Shown here: positions 43,229 to 51,552 of the stretch, piece after piece
Layout: each line of letters starts with the position of its first letter
How positions within the stretch are numbered: the first letter of the stretch is position 1
Assembly: GCA_002840715.1 (NCBI GenBank)
Contig: PHBW01000015.1
Coordinates: forward strand, 124,001-188,000
Source: Chloroflexi bacterium HGW-Chloroflexi-4
GTDB lineage: Bacteria; Chloroflexota; Anaerolineae; Anaerolineales; Anaerolineaceae
DNA: 64,000 nt
Reading direction: 5' to 3'
Notes under the pieces: model-generated
What the model saw: only the letters and a program-made list of their open reading frames with translations
The model's database searches: none
Told to the model about the DNA's origin: nothing
Position numbers and translations under genes: made by a program

Positions 43229-43268
43229 GATAAGCTTCCACATTGGAATTCCTATGTGGAAGCTTATC
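43229..43268. terminator. strong hairpin after the GH4 gene
   Basis: A 15-base perfect stem (GATAAGCTTCCACAT and its complement) with a ten-base loop. On the plus strand TTGATTTTTTT follows. It lies between the two minus-strand genes and probably ends the GH4 transcript. Confidence 0.65.
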
Positions 43269-43292
43269 TTGATTTTTTTGCTCAGAATTGGA

Positions 43293-44639
43293 TTATTGCA
43301 GGTATCCAAGCCATTTGGCTTGGTAATCCAGCATGGCATCCAGCATTTCTTCAACACCTTCATATTGACTGACGTTTGGGTCAACCAAAAGGGCTTGAAG
43401 CGCCAGATCTTTGGATTTCTTGAGAATGGCTTCAGCGGTCAAATCATGGACCGCCACCTGATTCATCATCAGGCCGGCAAATCCCTTGGGCAAATGCCCC
43501 ATCGAGATGCCGTGGACGCCATCCTTATCAACAATAGCAGGAACTTCTACAACAATCCAATCGGGTAGATCGGCGATCAGACCATTGTTTGGTACGTTGA
43601 CCGCTTCTTCGAAATAGCCTGAGTTGGTGATGATACCTTCCATGATGGGAACCACGCGTTCCTTTAGCTTCAACTCAATATGCGGTTCAATGGTTGAGAG
43701 AAAATCTTTATAGAATCGATAGAAATCGAGAATACCCTTGTGATCCACCGAGTCATAAGCCCATTGAATGTATTCGCCAAAATGGCTGTCGCTGGTGATG
43801 GGGAAGAGATGGAATTTTTCGAGGATAACCTTGAAAAGACGGTGTTCGGACCAGGCTTCAGTCTCCAATTTCATCAGCTCTTCAATGGCTTCTGGAACCG
43901 CACCGGTTTCTTTGGCATATTTATAGACGGCTTCCATCTTTGGCATGTTCTCAAAGAGGTTAGGCGCTTTAGCAAGAATATCAGGATAGGCATCCTGACC
44001 ATTTTCTTTGTATATGGCGGATAAGACAACACTGAAATGATTCAAACCTGCAGCCTTGAGGTCAAGTGCTTCGTATGGTACACCCAAGATGAGAGGCAGG
44101 AATTTGGGCAGCGAGGCAATTTCATGGCATAAGCCAATGAATTTAAGATCAGGAAATGCCCGATGAACTGTGGTGCAGATGCGGCTCATGGGGTTGGAAT
44201 AATTGAAGATAGTCGCCTGAGGACAAATTTTCTGAGCCTCAGCGCAGATTTCAAGGATGGGCGGGATGATGCGCATGGCGTGGAACAATCCGCCTGGACC
44301 GCCATTTTCACCGTAAACTTGTTTGATGCCAAATTGCTGCGGGATGCGCCAGTCTTCTTCCCAGAGTTTGAAGCGGTCACCGACTTCGATGGAAATGATC
44401 AAGAAATCCGCACCAGTAAAAGCTTCTGCTCGATTGGTGGTAGAAGTGATGGTAAAGGGCAGTTTATGTTCCTCGACAAATTTGACAGCGGTTTCTTTCA
44501 CTTTTGCCAAGCTGACAGGATTAATATCATGCAAGACGATGGTGCTTTCTTGCAGCAGTTGGCTTTGCAAGATATCGCCAATGGTACCGTAACCAAACTG
44601 GGCGCTGCCTGCCCCAATTAAAACGATGCGTTTTGCCAT
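43293..44639 (-). CDS. GH4-family glycosidase
   Basis: A 448-residue enzyme of family GH4 (alpha-galactosidase/alpha-glucosidase/alpha-glucuronidase group). It starts with a Rossmann loop VLIGAGSAQFGYG and has NYSNPMSR, the GLCHE metal/catalytic motif and AGLNHF. GH4 enzymes use NAD+ and Mn2+ to cleave glycosides by a redox elimination mechanism. The sugar specificity cannot be told by eye. The ATG at 44639 has AGGAG seven bases upstream. It is a single gene. Confidence 0.92.
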   Translation of the reverse strand: MAKRIVLIGAGSAQFGYGTIGDILQSQLLQESTIVLHDINPVSLAKVKETAVKFVEEHKLPFTITSTTNRAEAFTGADFLIISIEVGDRFKLWEEDWRIPQQFGIKQVYGENGGPGGLFHAMRIIPPILEICAEAQKICPQATIFNYSNPMSRICTTVHRAFPDLKFIGLCHEIASLPKFLPLILGVPYEALDLKAAGLNHFSVVLSAIYKENGQDAYPDILAKAPNLFENMPKMEAVYKYAKETGAVPEAIEELMKLETEAWSEHRLFKVILEKFHLFPITSDSHFGEYIQWAYDSVDHKGILDFYRFYKDFLSTIEPHIELKLKERVVPIMEGIITNSGYFEEAVNVPNNGLIADLPDWIVVEVPAIVDKDGVHGISMGHLPKGFAGLMMNQVAVHDLTAEAILKKSKDLALQALLVDPNVSQYEGVEEMLDAMLDYQAKWLGYLQ

Positions 44640-44747
44640 GAAATGCTCCTGTTCGACTGAAGTATTCAAAAAAATTGAGTTAAAAACAATTAAACCATGA
44701 ATTATGAAATAAGATTATAAAAACGAAGAATAAACAACTTGATTGGA

Positions 44748-44753
44748 TATAAT
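44748..44753 (+). promoter_or_regulatory. -10 box of a probably leaderless transcript
   Basis: TATAAT ends six bases before the ATG at 44760. The transcript would start at or next to the start codon, and no ribosome site is present. Confidence 0.5.
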
Positions 44754-44759
44754 TAAAAA

Positions 44760-45614
44760 ATGTCTAAATTAAAAATCAAAGCAATCATTCGTCTCTTCCG
44801 CCCCGATCTGTCATTAGCCGCAGGGATTTGTGTCGTGGCAGGTCAGATATTGGCGATTGGTAAATTTCCTCCCTGGTTGACTGCGGCAGCCGGTTTTCTG
44901 ACGGCTTTCTTCATTTCGGCAGCTGCCATCATTCTAAACGATTATTTTGATTACGAGGTGGATCTGGTTAATGCGCCCGAAAGACCATTACCCTCCGGTT
45001 TGGTCAGCAAACGCGAAGCGCTTTGGTTGACCACTGCTACCTCGCTGCTCGGATTAGCCAGTGCGCTTTATTTCGGAGTTGCGGTATTGGGTCTGGCAAT
45101 ATTGTTGTGGGTGATCGGGGTGTTGTACAATTGGCGTTTTAAACAATCAGGGCTGCCTGGTAACCTGATGGTGTGTCTTTCGGTGGCGAGCACTTTCTTG
45201 TTGGGCGGCATCTCCACTGGCACTTTCTGGAACGGGATTATCTGGGTGTTTGCTGGCATGGCTTTTTTCGTTGATCTTGGTGAAGAAATTGCAGGCGACG
45301 CCATGGATATGGAAGGCGATCGCAAACGCGGATCACGTTCCATTGCGATTACGAAGGGCAGACGTTTTGCCATCACAATTAGCGTAATGTGTTGGGCGAT
45401 TGTCATTTTGTTGAGTTTGATTCCGCTGATTTTGGGTTGGTTTGGATGGAGCTATCTGGTCTTTATCGGCATCACCGATTTTCTGCTGGTGTTTTTCTCG
45501 ATACGGCTCCTTAAATCGAAAACCCCCGGTGAGGGACGTAACGCCATGCGCGGCGTATATATCGGCGCGACGCTGGTAGTGGTGGCTTTCATGTTGGGCC
45601 AGTTGATCAAATAA
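44760..45614 (+). CDS. UbiA-family prenyltransferase
   Basis: A 284-residue membrane enzyme with about eight spans. Both aspartate motifs are present: NDYFDYEVDLVNAPERPLPS (first) and DLGEEIAGDAMDMEGDRKRG (second). The length and the NAPERPLPSG block recall the archaeal digeranylgeranylglyceryl phosphate synthase branch, but ubiquinone, menaquinone or chlorophyll-type UbiA enzymes look similar. It transfers a polyprenyl chain to an acceptor in the membrane. A TATAAT so close to the ATG suggests leaderless translation. It is convergent with the methyltransferase gene. Confidence 0.88.
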   Translation: MSKLKIKAIIRLFRPDLSLAAGICVVAGQILAIGKFPPWLTAAAGFLTAFFISAAAIILNDYFDYEVDLVNAPERPLPSGLVSKREALWLTTATSLLGLASALYFGVAVLGLAILLWVIGVLYNWRFKQSGLPGNLMVCLSVASTFLLGGISTGTFWNGIIWVFAGMAFFVDLGEEIAGDAMDMEGDRKRGSRSIAITKGRRFAITISVMCWAIVILLSLIPLILGWFGWSYLVFIGITDFLLVFFSIRLLKSKTPGEGRNAMRGVYIGATLVVVAFMLGQLIK

Positions 45615-45693
45615 GATGACCATTGACTTGGTCCCAAGGATCATCTATTAGTGCAGATTCTGGTTTTTTTTTTAGAAACCCGGATTTGAAAAC

Positions 45694-46383
45694 TCACTTT
45701 GACCAGATGCCGGTGCATTCAGGCAGGGTGATGCCACGGGCATCGCTGACGATCTTCTCGAGCATGGCTTTGCCAAAGAAAAATTTCGAGAGTTCTCTGG
45801 CAATCTCCAGATTCTCGAAACGATAATCAGTGCGCAGCCAGGTGCGCGAAAAACCGTGAGATTCAAGGTAGGCGTAATAATCAATCAAATGATCGGGCGG
45901 TGTGGGCTGTTCAAAGCCGGTTCCCAAGGTTTCGATCAGGATGATCTTGCCGCCAGGGACCAGAATGCGGTCCATCTCAGCTAGTACTTTGTCGATCTCA
46001 ACTTGCCAATGCTCTGGATGGTCAACCACAATATAACAAACACTCCAGCCGGAGAGGATCACATCTGCAGATTGATCTGATTCTGGGATGCTGCGGTGAT
46101 CTGCTGTTTGAACACGCCAGTTGGTCGATCTGCTTTGGGCGAGTTTTTGAGCCGCCAGATCAAGCATGTGTTGTGAAATGTCGTAAGCCTGAATGGATTC
46201 AACCAGAGGGGCAACCAGGGTGGTCAGCCTGCCTGTGCCGGCGCCGAATTCAACCACTTTCTTGTTTTTAAACAGGGTGATTTTCTGAAGTGCCTGCAGC
46301 AGGTTGTCTTGATAATCTTCTCTTGAAACCAGGGCTTCGTATTGTTCAGCTTGACTGCGGTAAATTTCTGGATGATCCGACAT
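45694..46383 (-). CDS. class I SAM-dependent methyltransferase
   Basis: A 229-residue protein with motif I VVEFGAGTGRLT, the acidic loop YDISQHMLDLA and motif IV region ADVILSGWSVCYIVVDHPEH. The fold is complete. The substrate is unknown. It is the last gene of a possible minus-strand run GNAT - B3/B4 - methyltransferase, with gaps of 19 and 23 bases. Confidence 0.9.
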   Translation of the reverse strand: MSDHPEIYRSQAEQYEALVSREDYQDNLLQALQKITLFKNKKVVEFGAGTGRLTTLVAPLVESIQAYDISQHMLDLAAQKLAQSRSTNWRVQTADHRSIPESDQSADVILSGWSVCYIVVDHPEHWQVEIDKVLAEMDRILVPGGKIILIETLGTGFEQPTPPDHLIDYYAYLESHGFSRTWLRTDYRFENLEIARELSKFFFGKAMLEKIVSDARGITLPECTGIWSK

Positions 46384-46406
46384 GGTTTGATTCCGATCGA
46401 TTTTTA

Positions 46407-47081
46407 TTATCCACCCACAACTTCGAAGATTTCAATTTTTGCAGAGGGGGTGACCAGTTGAACCAGGTCGCGTATATCAAGCAAGTGCTTTTCCACTTCT
46501 TCATAAGAGATGCCGTCGGGTGCATAGACAGTAAAGAGCGCGTTTTTGGTCCCGGGGATTATTTGAGTGCGTTGGTCTGGACCATAAATAACAGCAGATA
46601 ATATTCCCTGCTCATCTGTGATGTAAAGGTCGCCCTTTTTCAACTGCTGGTCTTCGCCGCGCATCACCATGTAATGTTCTTCGCCGTTGGAAACATTAAG
46701 CGAAATGGACCCGTCAATACGATCTAGGTCATGGCCGGCGGTCAGCAAACCGTTTTTGAGTTCTGCGATGAACATTGCCTCAACCAGACTTGCGACGCCG
46801 GGGATGGATTTGTTCTTATAAACGATTGATTTTAACTGCCCCAAAACATGGTAAGTCTTATCAAAACGTTTGTAATATGCCGTATAGGCAGGCAGCGGAT
46901 GTGTGTTTTCCAGAATCTTGGCATCCTTATCTGCAAAACGCAGACGCAATTCGGATTCCAGTTCTTGCCTGCAAGCGTCTAGGGCGGAGTGCACAGCCAT
47001 ATTTTCAACATCGCGCATTGCCAATATACCGATATGTGCTGATGGATAAGTTGTCAAAAAGTTTTCTATCACCTTGATCAT
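46407..47081 (-). CDS. B3/B4-domain protein (PheT-like, stand-alone)
   Basis: A 224-residue protein related to the B3/B4 tRNA-editing-like domain of phenylalanyl-tRNA synthetase beta subunit. Characteristic stretches are LPAYTAYYKRFDKTYHV, SLVEAMFIAELKNGLLTAGH and GEDQQLKKGDLYITDEQG. Free-standing versions are common, and their role (possible tRNA editing or amino-acid binding) is not settled. It lies between the GNAT and methyltransferase genes on the same strand. Confidence 0.85.
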   Translation of the reverse strand: MIKVIENFLTTYPSAHIGILAMRDVENMAVHSALDACRQELESELRLRFADKDAKILENTHPLPAYTAYYKRFDKTYHVLGQLKSIVYKNKSIPGVASLVEAMFIAELKNGLLTAGHDLDRIDGSISLNVSNGEEHYMVMRGEDQQLKKGDLYITDEQGILSAVIYGPDQRTQIIPGTKNALFTVYAPDGISYEEVEKHLLDIRDLVQLVTPSAKIEIFEVVGG

Positions 47082-47100
47082 GTTTTACTCGCTTGTTGGT

Positions 47101-47550
47101 TTATAACTTCTTTTGCAATATCAACCCGTCTTCACCGCCCTCGTAATAACTCTTCCATACGTCAATTTGCTGGTAGCCGCGGGCATGATAAAGGGTTTGT
47201 GCGCTGAGGTTTGAGCGCCGCACGGTCAGTTTGACCACTGGCATGCCCATTTGTTGTTCACATTGATCCAGCAGGGCGGTAGCGATGCCCATACGCTGAT
47301 ATTGCGGCAGAACCCCAAGGGTTGTGATCCACCCCACACCTTCAAGACGATGTGCGTCACCACCGACGAAACCGATCATTTTGTCGCCAATTTCCGCTTT
47401 GATTTTAACCAATGTCGGCATGATTAAAACGCCGATCAATTCAAGCATCGGCCAGGCATCCAGCGGAAAGCAGGCTTTTTCGATCGCACGAAGTTGGTTG
47501 AGGTCGCCAAGACCTGCAGGTGAAAGTTTGTAAATAGGTTGATTAATCAT
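47101..47550 (-). CDS. GNAT-family N-acetyltransferase
   Basis: A 149-residue protein with the acetyl-CoA pyrophosphate loop LGVLPQYQRMGIATALLDQC (Q/R-x-x-G-x-G/A type) and the family's C-terminal strand LYHARGYQQIDV. The target is unknown; ribosomal-protein RimI-like or small-molecule acetylation is possible. It is first in the three-gene run with the B3/B4 and methyltransferase genes. No clear ribosome site. Confidence 0.9.
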   Translation of the reverse strand: MINQPIYKLSPAGLGDLNQLRAIEKACFPLDAWPMLELIGVLIMPTLVKIKAEIGDKMIGFVGGDAHRLEGVGWITTLGVLPQYQRMGIATALLDQCEQQMGMPVVKLTVRRSNLSAQTLYHARGYQQIDVWKSYYEGGEDGLILQKKL

Positions 47551-47562
47551 GTTTGGATAAAA

Positions 47563-47595
47563 CTGTGGGTTGAGTGTATTTCACTCAACCCACAG
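47563..47595 (-). terminator. hairpin terminator of the nfeD-slipin operon
   Basis: A 14-base perfect stem (CTGTGGGTTGAGTG and its complement, five-base loop) 24 bases after the slipin stop codon. The T-run on the minus strand is short (TTT). Confidence 0.65.
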
Positions 47596-47619
47596 AACCT
47601 ATGAATTAGCGAATAGGAT

Positions 47620-48522
47620 TTATTTTGCTTTGCCCTTGTTTACAAAATCACTAATCAAGCTCGTAAACTCCATCGGGAAGATGTATTTCGTGGAGGGGCT
47701 GGCAGCCATACTCTTCAAGGTTTCAAAGTATTGAAGTGTCATGGTTTGCTGATCAATATCTTTGGCAGCAGCATAGATGGCTTCAAGAGCCTTCTGGTAA
47801 CCTTCTGCCCGCAGCAGTTGAGCAGATTTTTCACCTTCAGCACGCAAGATGGCAGCTTGTTTTTCACCTTCAGCCTTCAGGATGTTGGATTGTTTATCGC
47901 CTTGAGCCACGTTAATGGCAGCTTCGCGAGTACCGGTTGATTCGGTCACAACGGCGCGGCGGGTACGTTCTGCGGTCAATTGGCGATTCATTGAATCCTG
48001 CACATCCCTTGGAGGAACGATTTCGCGGATTTCAACGTTGGTCACTTTAACACCCCAGCGCTCGGTAACTTCATCCAAACGGGCGCGCAGGGCAGTGTTG
48101 ATCTTTTCACGTTCTGAAAGAACACCATCCAACAGGATGCCGCCGATGACGGAACGCAAGGTGGTGGTGGCGATACCCTGGGCAGCTAGTTCAAAGTTCT
48201 GAACCTGCAGCACGGATTGCACGGGATCGAAGACCTTGTAATACCATAAGAAATCAATGGACAAGGGTGCGTTATCTTGGGTAATGGATTGCTGTGTGGG
48301 AATCTCACGTACCTGTTCACGAAGATCAACCGTCACAGGGCGATCCACAAACGGGATCAACAGTATCAATCCAGGCCCTTTGGTTCCGATACAACGGCCC
48401 AGGCGGAAGACCACGATACGTCGGTATTCCGGAACAATTTTAATTGCAGAGACTAAAAAAACAATCACTACAAATGCAATTGCGCCAACCAGACAAATCA
48501 AGGTTATGTTTGCACTACTCAT
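47620..48522 (-). CDS. SPFH/Band 7 protein, slipin type
   Basis: A 300-residue membrane scaffold protein. One N-terminal helix (residues 7-28) is followed by the Band 7 domain (VVFRLGRCIGTKGPGLILLI, then DLREQVREIPTQQSITQDNA) and a coiled tail with near-repeats of the KAEGEKQAAILRAEGEK type. Slipins form large rings that organise membranes, with the NfeD partner encoded just upstream (gap 33 bases). AAGGAGG precedes the ATG. Confidence 0.95.
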   Translation of the reverse strand: MSSANITLICLVGAIAFVVIVFLVSAIKIVPEYRRIVVFRLGRCIGTKGPGLILLIPFVDRPVTVDLREQVREIPTQQSITQDNAPLSIDFLWYYKVFDPVQSVLQVQNFELAAQGIATTTLRSVIGGILLDGVLSEREKINTALRARLDEVTERWGVKVTNVEIREIVPPRDVQDSMNRQLTAERTRRAVVTESTGTREAAINVAQGDKQSNILKAEGEKQAAILRAEGEKSAQLLRAEGYQKALEAIYAAAKDIDQQTMTLQYFETLKSMAASPSTKYIFPMEFTSLISDFVNKGKAK

Positions 48523-48555
48523 TTCAATCCTCCTTCAAGGTTATCTTTCTGAAAA

Positions 48556-49146
48556 CTAGACAGGTTCAACCAACAGCACCAAACCTTCTCGTTTGATTAC
48601 TTTTACTTGTGAACCGTTTTTGATTTTCTTCTCGCTTCTGGCAGACCAATCTTCTCCGCCGACGTAGACTGTTCCATCCATTGAGATGTCAGTTCGGGCT
48701 TCACCAATCATGCCTATCAAGCGTGACAGGTCTTGCGTGGGTCGTGCCTTCATGGCATCGATGGTTTTACGTCCAACGAACCACAAGAAGAGGGTTGCGA
48801 GCACGCTAACAATGCTTGCCAAAATGGGATTAATGGCTGGTGCGCCGGTTTCCAATTTAAAGAGGAAGATTGAGCCGACGATGAGCGACAAAATTGCCGG
48901 AATCAACCAGTACCACTGCTTGAACTTTCGCAGTGCCAACAAAAAGGGAACCACACCAACGATCAAGATTATCAATGCCCAAGTATTTACTGGAAGGTTG
49001 TAAATGGAATAGCCAGCCAGGAATATAGCCAGCAAGGCTCCAATTTCAACAAAACCGGTACCCGGGGTCAGGAGTGCCAACACCCCTAAAATAAAACCCA
49101 CAACGAGTACCAGATAGGCAACATTGGGGTCCAAAAAGAGGTTCAT
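48556..49146 (-). CDS. NfeD-family membrane protein (short form)
   Basis: A 196-residue protein with four to five membrane helices (residues about 10-125) and a C-terminal OB-fold (IGMIGEARTDISMDGTVYVG, then GEDWSARSEKKI), typical of NfeD. The ClpP-like protease part of long NfeD proteins is absent. It is in an operon with slipin, the standard pairing. AAAGGA lies six bases before the ATG. Confidence 0.93.
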   Translation of the reverse strand: MNLFLDPNVAYLVLVVGFILGVLALLTPGTGFVEIGALLAIFLAGYSIYNLPVNTWALIILIVGVVPFLLALRKFKQWYWLIPAILSLIVGSIFLFKLETGAPAINPILASIVSVLATLFLWFVGRKTIDAMKARPTQDLSRLIGMIGEARTDISMDGTVYVGGEDWSARSEKKIKNGSQVKVIKREGLVLLVEPV

Positions 49147-49248
49147 TTTTTCCTTTCTTTGTCATCTCACTATGAAGACAATCTGATTATACACTAGAGA
49201 AAATATAAAATTCATTAGAAGATTGCAGTTTTCATGTAAAATTGGAGG

Positions 49249-50001
49249 ATGGCAACCTGGATTGCGCATTTACGGATCGCTGAAAAAGTTTTCCAACATT
49301 TTCCCGAATTGGATGAAATATCGTTTTTATACGGCAACCTGGCTCCGGATTCAGGGCTGCCTAATGAGGATTGGACCCAGTTTGAACCACCCAGGAAAGT
49401 TACCCATTATCTGGATGAAGCCACGCATGTTTATACAGATTTATTGTTTTACGCTGAATATCTAGACGGTTTGGAGTTGAAAAAACATAAAAATAGCTAT
49501 AGCTTTAGGTTAGGATATTTCATTCATTTAATTACTGACCAATTCTGGTGGAGAAAAATAGTCGGCACAACAGAAACCAATAATGAGGCATTATTCTCAA
49601 CAAAATCGCGTGGAGAAGTTTTTGATTTAATAAAAACAGATTGGTACGATCTGGATCATAAATATTTACGCGATCATCCCGGTTATGTTTTCTGGAACAA
49701 GTTTTTTGATTCTGACATACCAAATATTTCGCTGCCATTTTTGCCTCAAAAGGCTTTTGAAGTTCAGATGAACTATATCAAAGAGTATTACACCACTCCG
49801 GATCCAGACCGGGTGCTCGACCGCAGCTATCCATACCTCAACGCAAGAATCCTTGACTTATTTATCAATGAGACCTCACAAGCTGTGGTTCGTTTGATAC
49901 ATTTGCTTGAAGGCGGGCTTCCAAAAGATATGAAGAGTTCTTTATCGCTTCTTTCACCGGAAGAATCCGCATCCTATTACCCTCCACTTGGAGATTTATA
50001 A
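49249..50001 (+). CDS. zinc-dependent phospholipase C-like domain protein
   Basis: A 250-residue helical protein. The sequence WIAHLRIAEKV, GNLAPDSG, KVTHYLD and RLGYFIHLITDQFWW reproduces the His/Asp spacing of zinc-dependent phospholipase C / S1-P1 nuclease-like folds. There is no signal peptide, so it acts inside the cell if at all. Activity is not known. A GGAGG site lies just before the ATG. The following methyltransferase gene starts 13 bases later. Confidence 0.75.
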   Translation: MATWIAHLRIAEKVFQHFPELDEISFLYGNLAPDSGLPNEDWTQFEPPRKVTHYLDEATHVYTDLLFYAEYLDGLELKKHKNSYSFRLGYFIHLITDQFWWRKIVGTTETNNEALFSTKSRGEVFDLIKTDWYDLDHKYLRDHPGYVFWNKFFDSDIPNISLPFLPQKAFEVQMNYIKEYYTTPDPDRVLDRSYPYLNARILDLFINETSQAVVRLIHLLEGGLPKDMKSSLSLLSPEESASYYPPLGDL

Positions 50002-50014
50002 AGGCGCAGCACTT

Positions 50015-50719
50015 ATGACAACCATTGATGAATTATTAGACACCATCCATGCAGATACGCTCCTTGACGTCGCTACTGGCCGGGGGGATTTTTTGCTGTC
50101 TTTGCAGCAGCAACTTGGTTCTTTTGGCCATGCCATCGGTATTGACGTAAAAGCAAACGATGAGTGGAAATCTGATAAATTCTCAGAGCTGCCAATCACT
50201 TTCATGCAGATGGATGCATCCAACCTGGAATTCTCTGACGCTTCATTTGATTTGGTCTCAATCTCCAATTCGCTGCATCACATGCCTGACCCCTGCAAAA
50301 CGTTGACTGAAATGGTGCGGGTATTAAAACCGGGCGGGCACTTTATCTTGTATGAAATGTACACAGACAATCAAACCCCCGAGCAGCAAACTCATACGCT
50401 GTTGCATCAGTGGTGGGGAAAGATTGATACGGCCACAGGCATTTGCCACCGTTCGCCCTATACGCGGGATGAGCTGATCAAACTGGTTGAATGCAGCGAT
50501 TTGGATCACTGGCAGCTTTTGGAAGACCTTGATCTTTCAGGTGATCCTTTTGACCTTGAGACACTTACCATCCTTGAAAAAAATATAGACGGTTACCTCG
50601 CGAAGACGAAAGATGCTGAATTAATAAATGAAAGCGTAAGCTTGCGTCAGCGGCTCCAAAACATTGGTTTCCAATCTGCGACTGAGTTATTCGCACTGGG
50701 TGAAAAAACGAGTCGTTGA
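50015..50719 (+). CDS. class I SAM-dependent methyltransferase
   Basis: A 234-residue protein with motif I LLDVATGRGDFLL, FMQMDASNLEFSDASFDLVS and the later LHHMPDPCKTLTEMVRVLKP, typical of Methyltransf_11-type enzymes. The ATG at 50015 is preferred (AAGG ten bases before). The TTG at 49988 would overlap the phospholipase-like gene. It is the second gene of this pair, and the substrate is unknown. Confidence 0.9.
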   Translation: MTTIDELLDTIHADTLLDVATGRGDFLLSLQQQLGSFGHAIGIDVKANDEWKSDKFSELPITFMQMDASNLEFSDASFDLVSISNSLHHMPDPCKTLTEMVRVLKPGGHFILYEMYTDNQTPEQQTHTLLHQWWGKIDTATGICHRSPYTRDELIKLVECSDLDHWQLLEDLDLSGDPFDLETLTILEKNIDGYLAKTKDAELINESVSLRQRLQNIGFQSATELFALGEKTSR

Positions 50720-50786
50720 ATCTGATCTTGCGTTGCGGTATAAAAGAGAGTGTCGATTTTGAGAAGTGTGTTGAGAGGAAAATCAA

Positions 50787-51470
50787 ATGACTTCTGAAGT
50801 GATCTGGTACGGACATGCGACGATCGGCATAATAACTGCAGGATATTTCATCCTGGTAGATCCGTTTTTCACTGGAAACCCGCTTACAAATGTTAATCCT
50901 GATGAGTTGTCGCCTGACTTCATCCTGGTAACACACGGGCACGGCGACCACTTGGGTGACACAGAAGCAATTGCCAAACGTACAAGCGCCATGGTGATCA
51001 GCAACGGTGAAATCGTTCAGTGGCTGTCAAAGAAAAGTATTAAAACCCATGCGCAGCAGGTAATGGGTGGTTTTCAACATCCCTTTGGTTATCTAAAATT
51101 GACCCTCGCGCTGCATGGCTCTGTGTTACCCGATGGTGCTTTTGGTGGAAACCCGGTTGGACTGCTGTTGACCACCCAAGACAAAAAGAAAATTTATCTG
51201 GCAGGGGATACCGGTTTGTTCGGTGATATGAAGTTGATCGGTGAAGAAGGCATTGATCTTGCCATGCTGCCCATTGGCGGAAATTACACCATGGATCCGG
51301 ATGATGCCTTGCGAGCGGTGAAATTAATAGCGCCCAAACTGGTCGTGCCGATTCATTATGACACTTTCGATGTGATTAAGCAGGATCCGAATTTATGGGC
51401 GGATCGAATCAAAGCCGAAACAAAAACCGAAGTGCGTGTGATGAAACCGGGCGACTCAATTACCCTCTAA
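50787..51470 (+). CDS. MBL-fold metal-dependent hydrolase (UPF0173/YtkL type)
   Basis: A 227-residue protein with the full metal site: ILVTHGHGDHLGDT, YLAGDTGLFGDM and VPIHYDTF. The start VIWYGHATIGI is the signature of the UPF0173 group. Some relatives are annotated as general phosphodiesterase- or lactonase-like enzymes; the substrate is unknown. GAGAGGAAAA precedes the ATG. Confidence 0.93.
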   Translation: MTSEVIWYGHATIGIITAGYFILVDPFFTGNPLTNVNPDELSPDFILVTHGHGDHLGDTEAIAKRTSAMVISNGEIVQWLSKKSIKTHAQQVMGGFQHPFGYLKLTLALHGSVLPDGAFGGNPVGLLLTTQDKKKIYLAGDTGLFGDMKLIGEEGIDLAMLPIGGNYTMDPDDALRAVKLIAPKLVVPIHYDTFDVIKQDPNLWADRIKAETKTEVRVMKPGDSITL

Positions 51471-51552
51471 AAATTATAGAACTCAAAATTCAAAACTCTG
51501 GCATTATTCATGCAACTAACTAAACGCTAATAATTATCGCGGAGGTAGTTGC

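Noticed and set aside
47731-47940. Near-tandem repeat in the slipin coiled-coil region as a DNA repeat
   Set aside because: It reflects the protein's KAEGEK-type heptad-like repeats, normal for this family.
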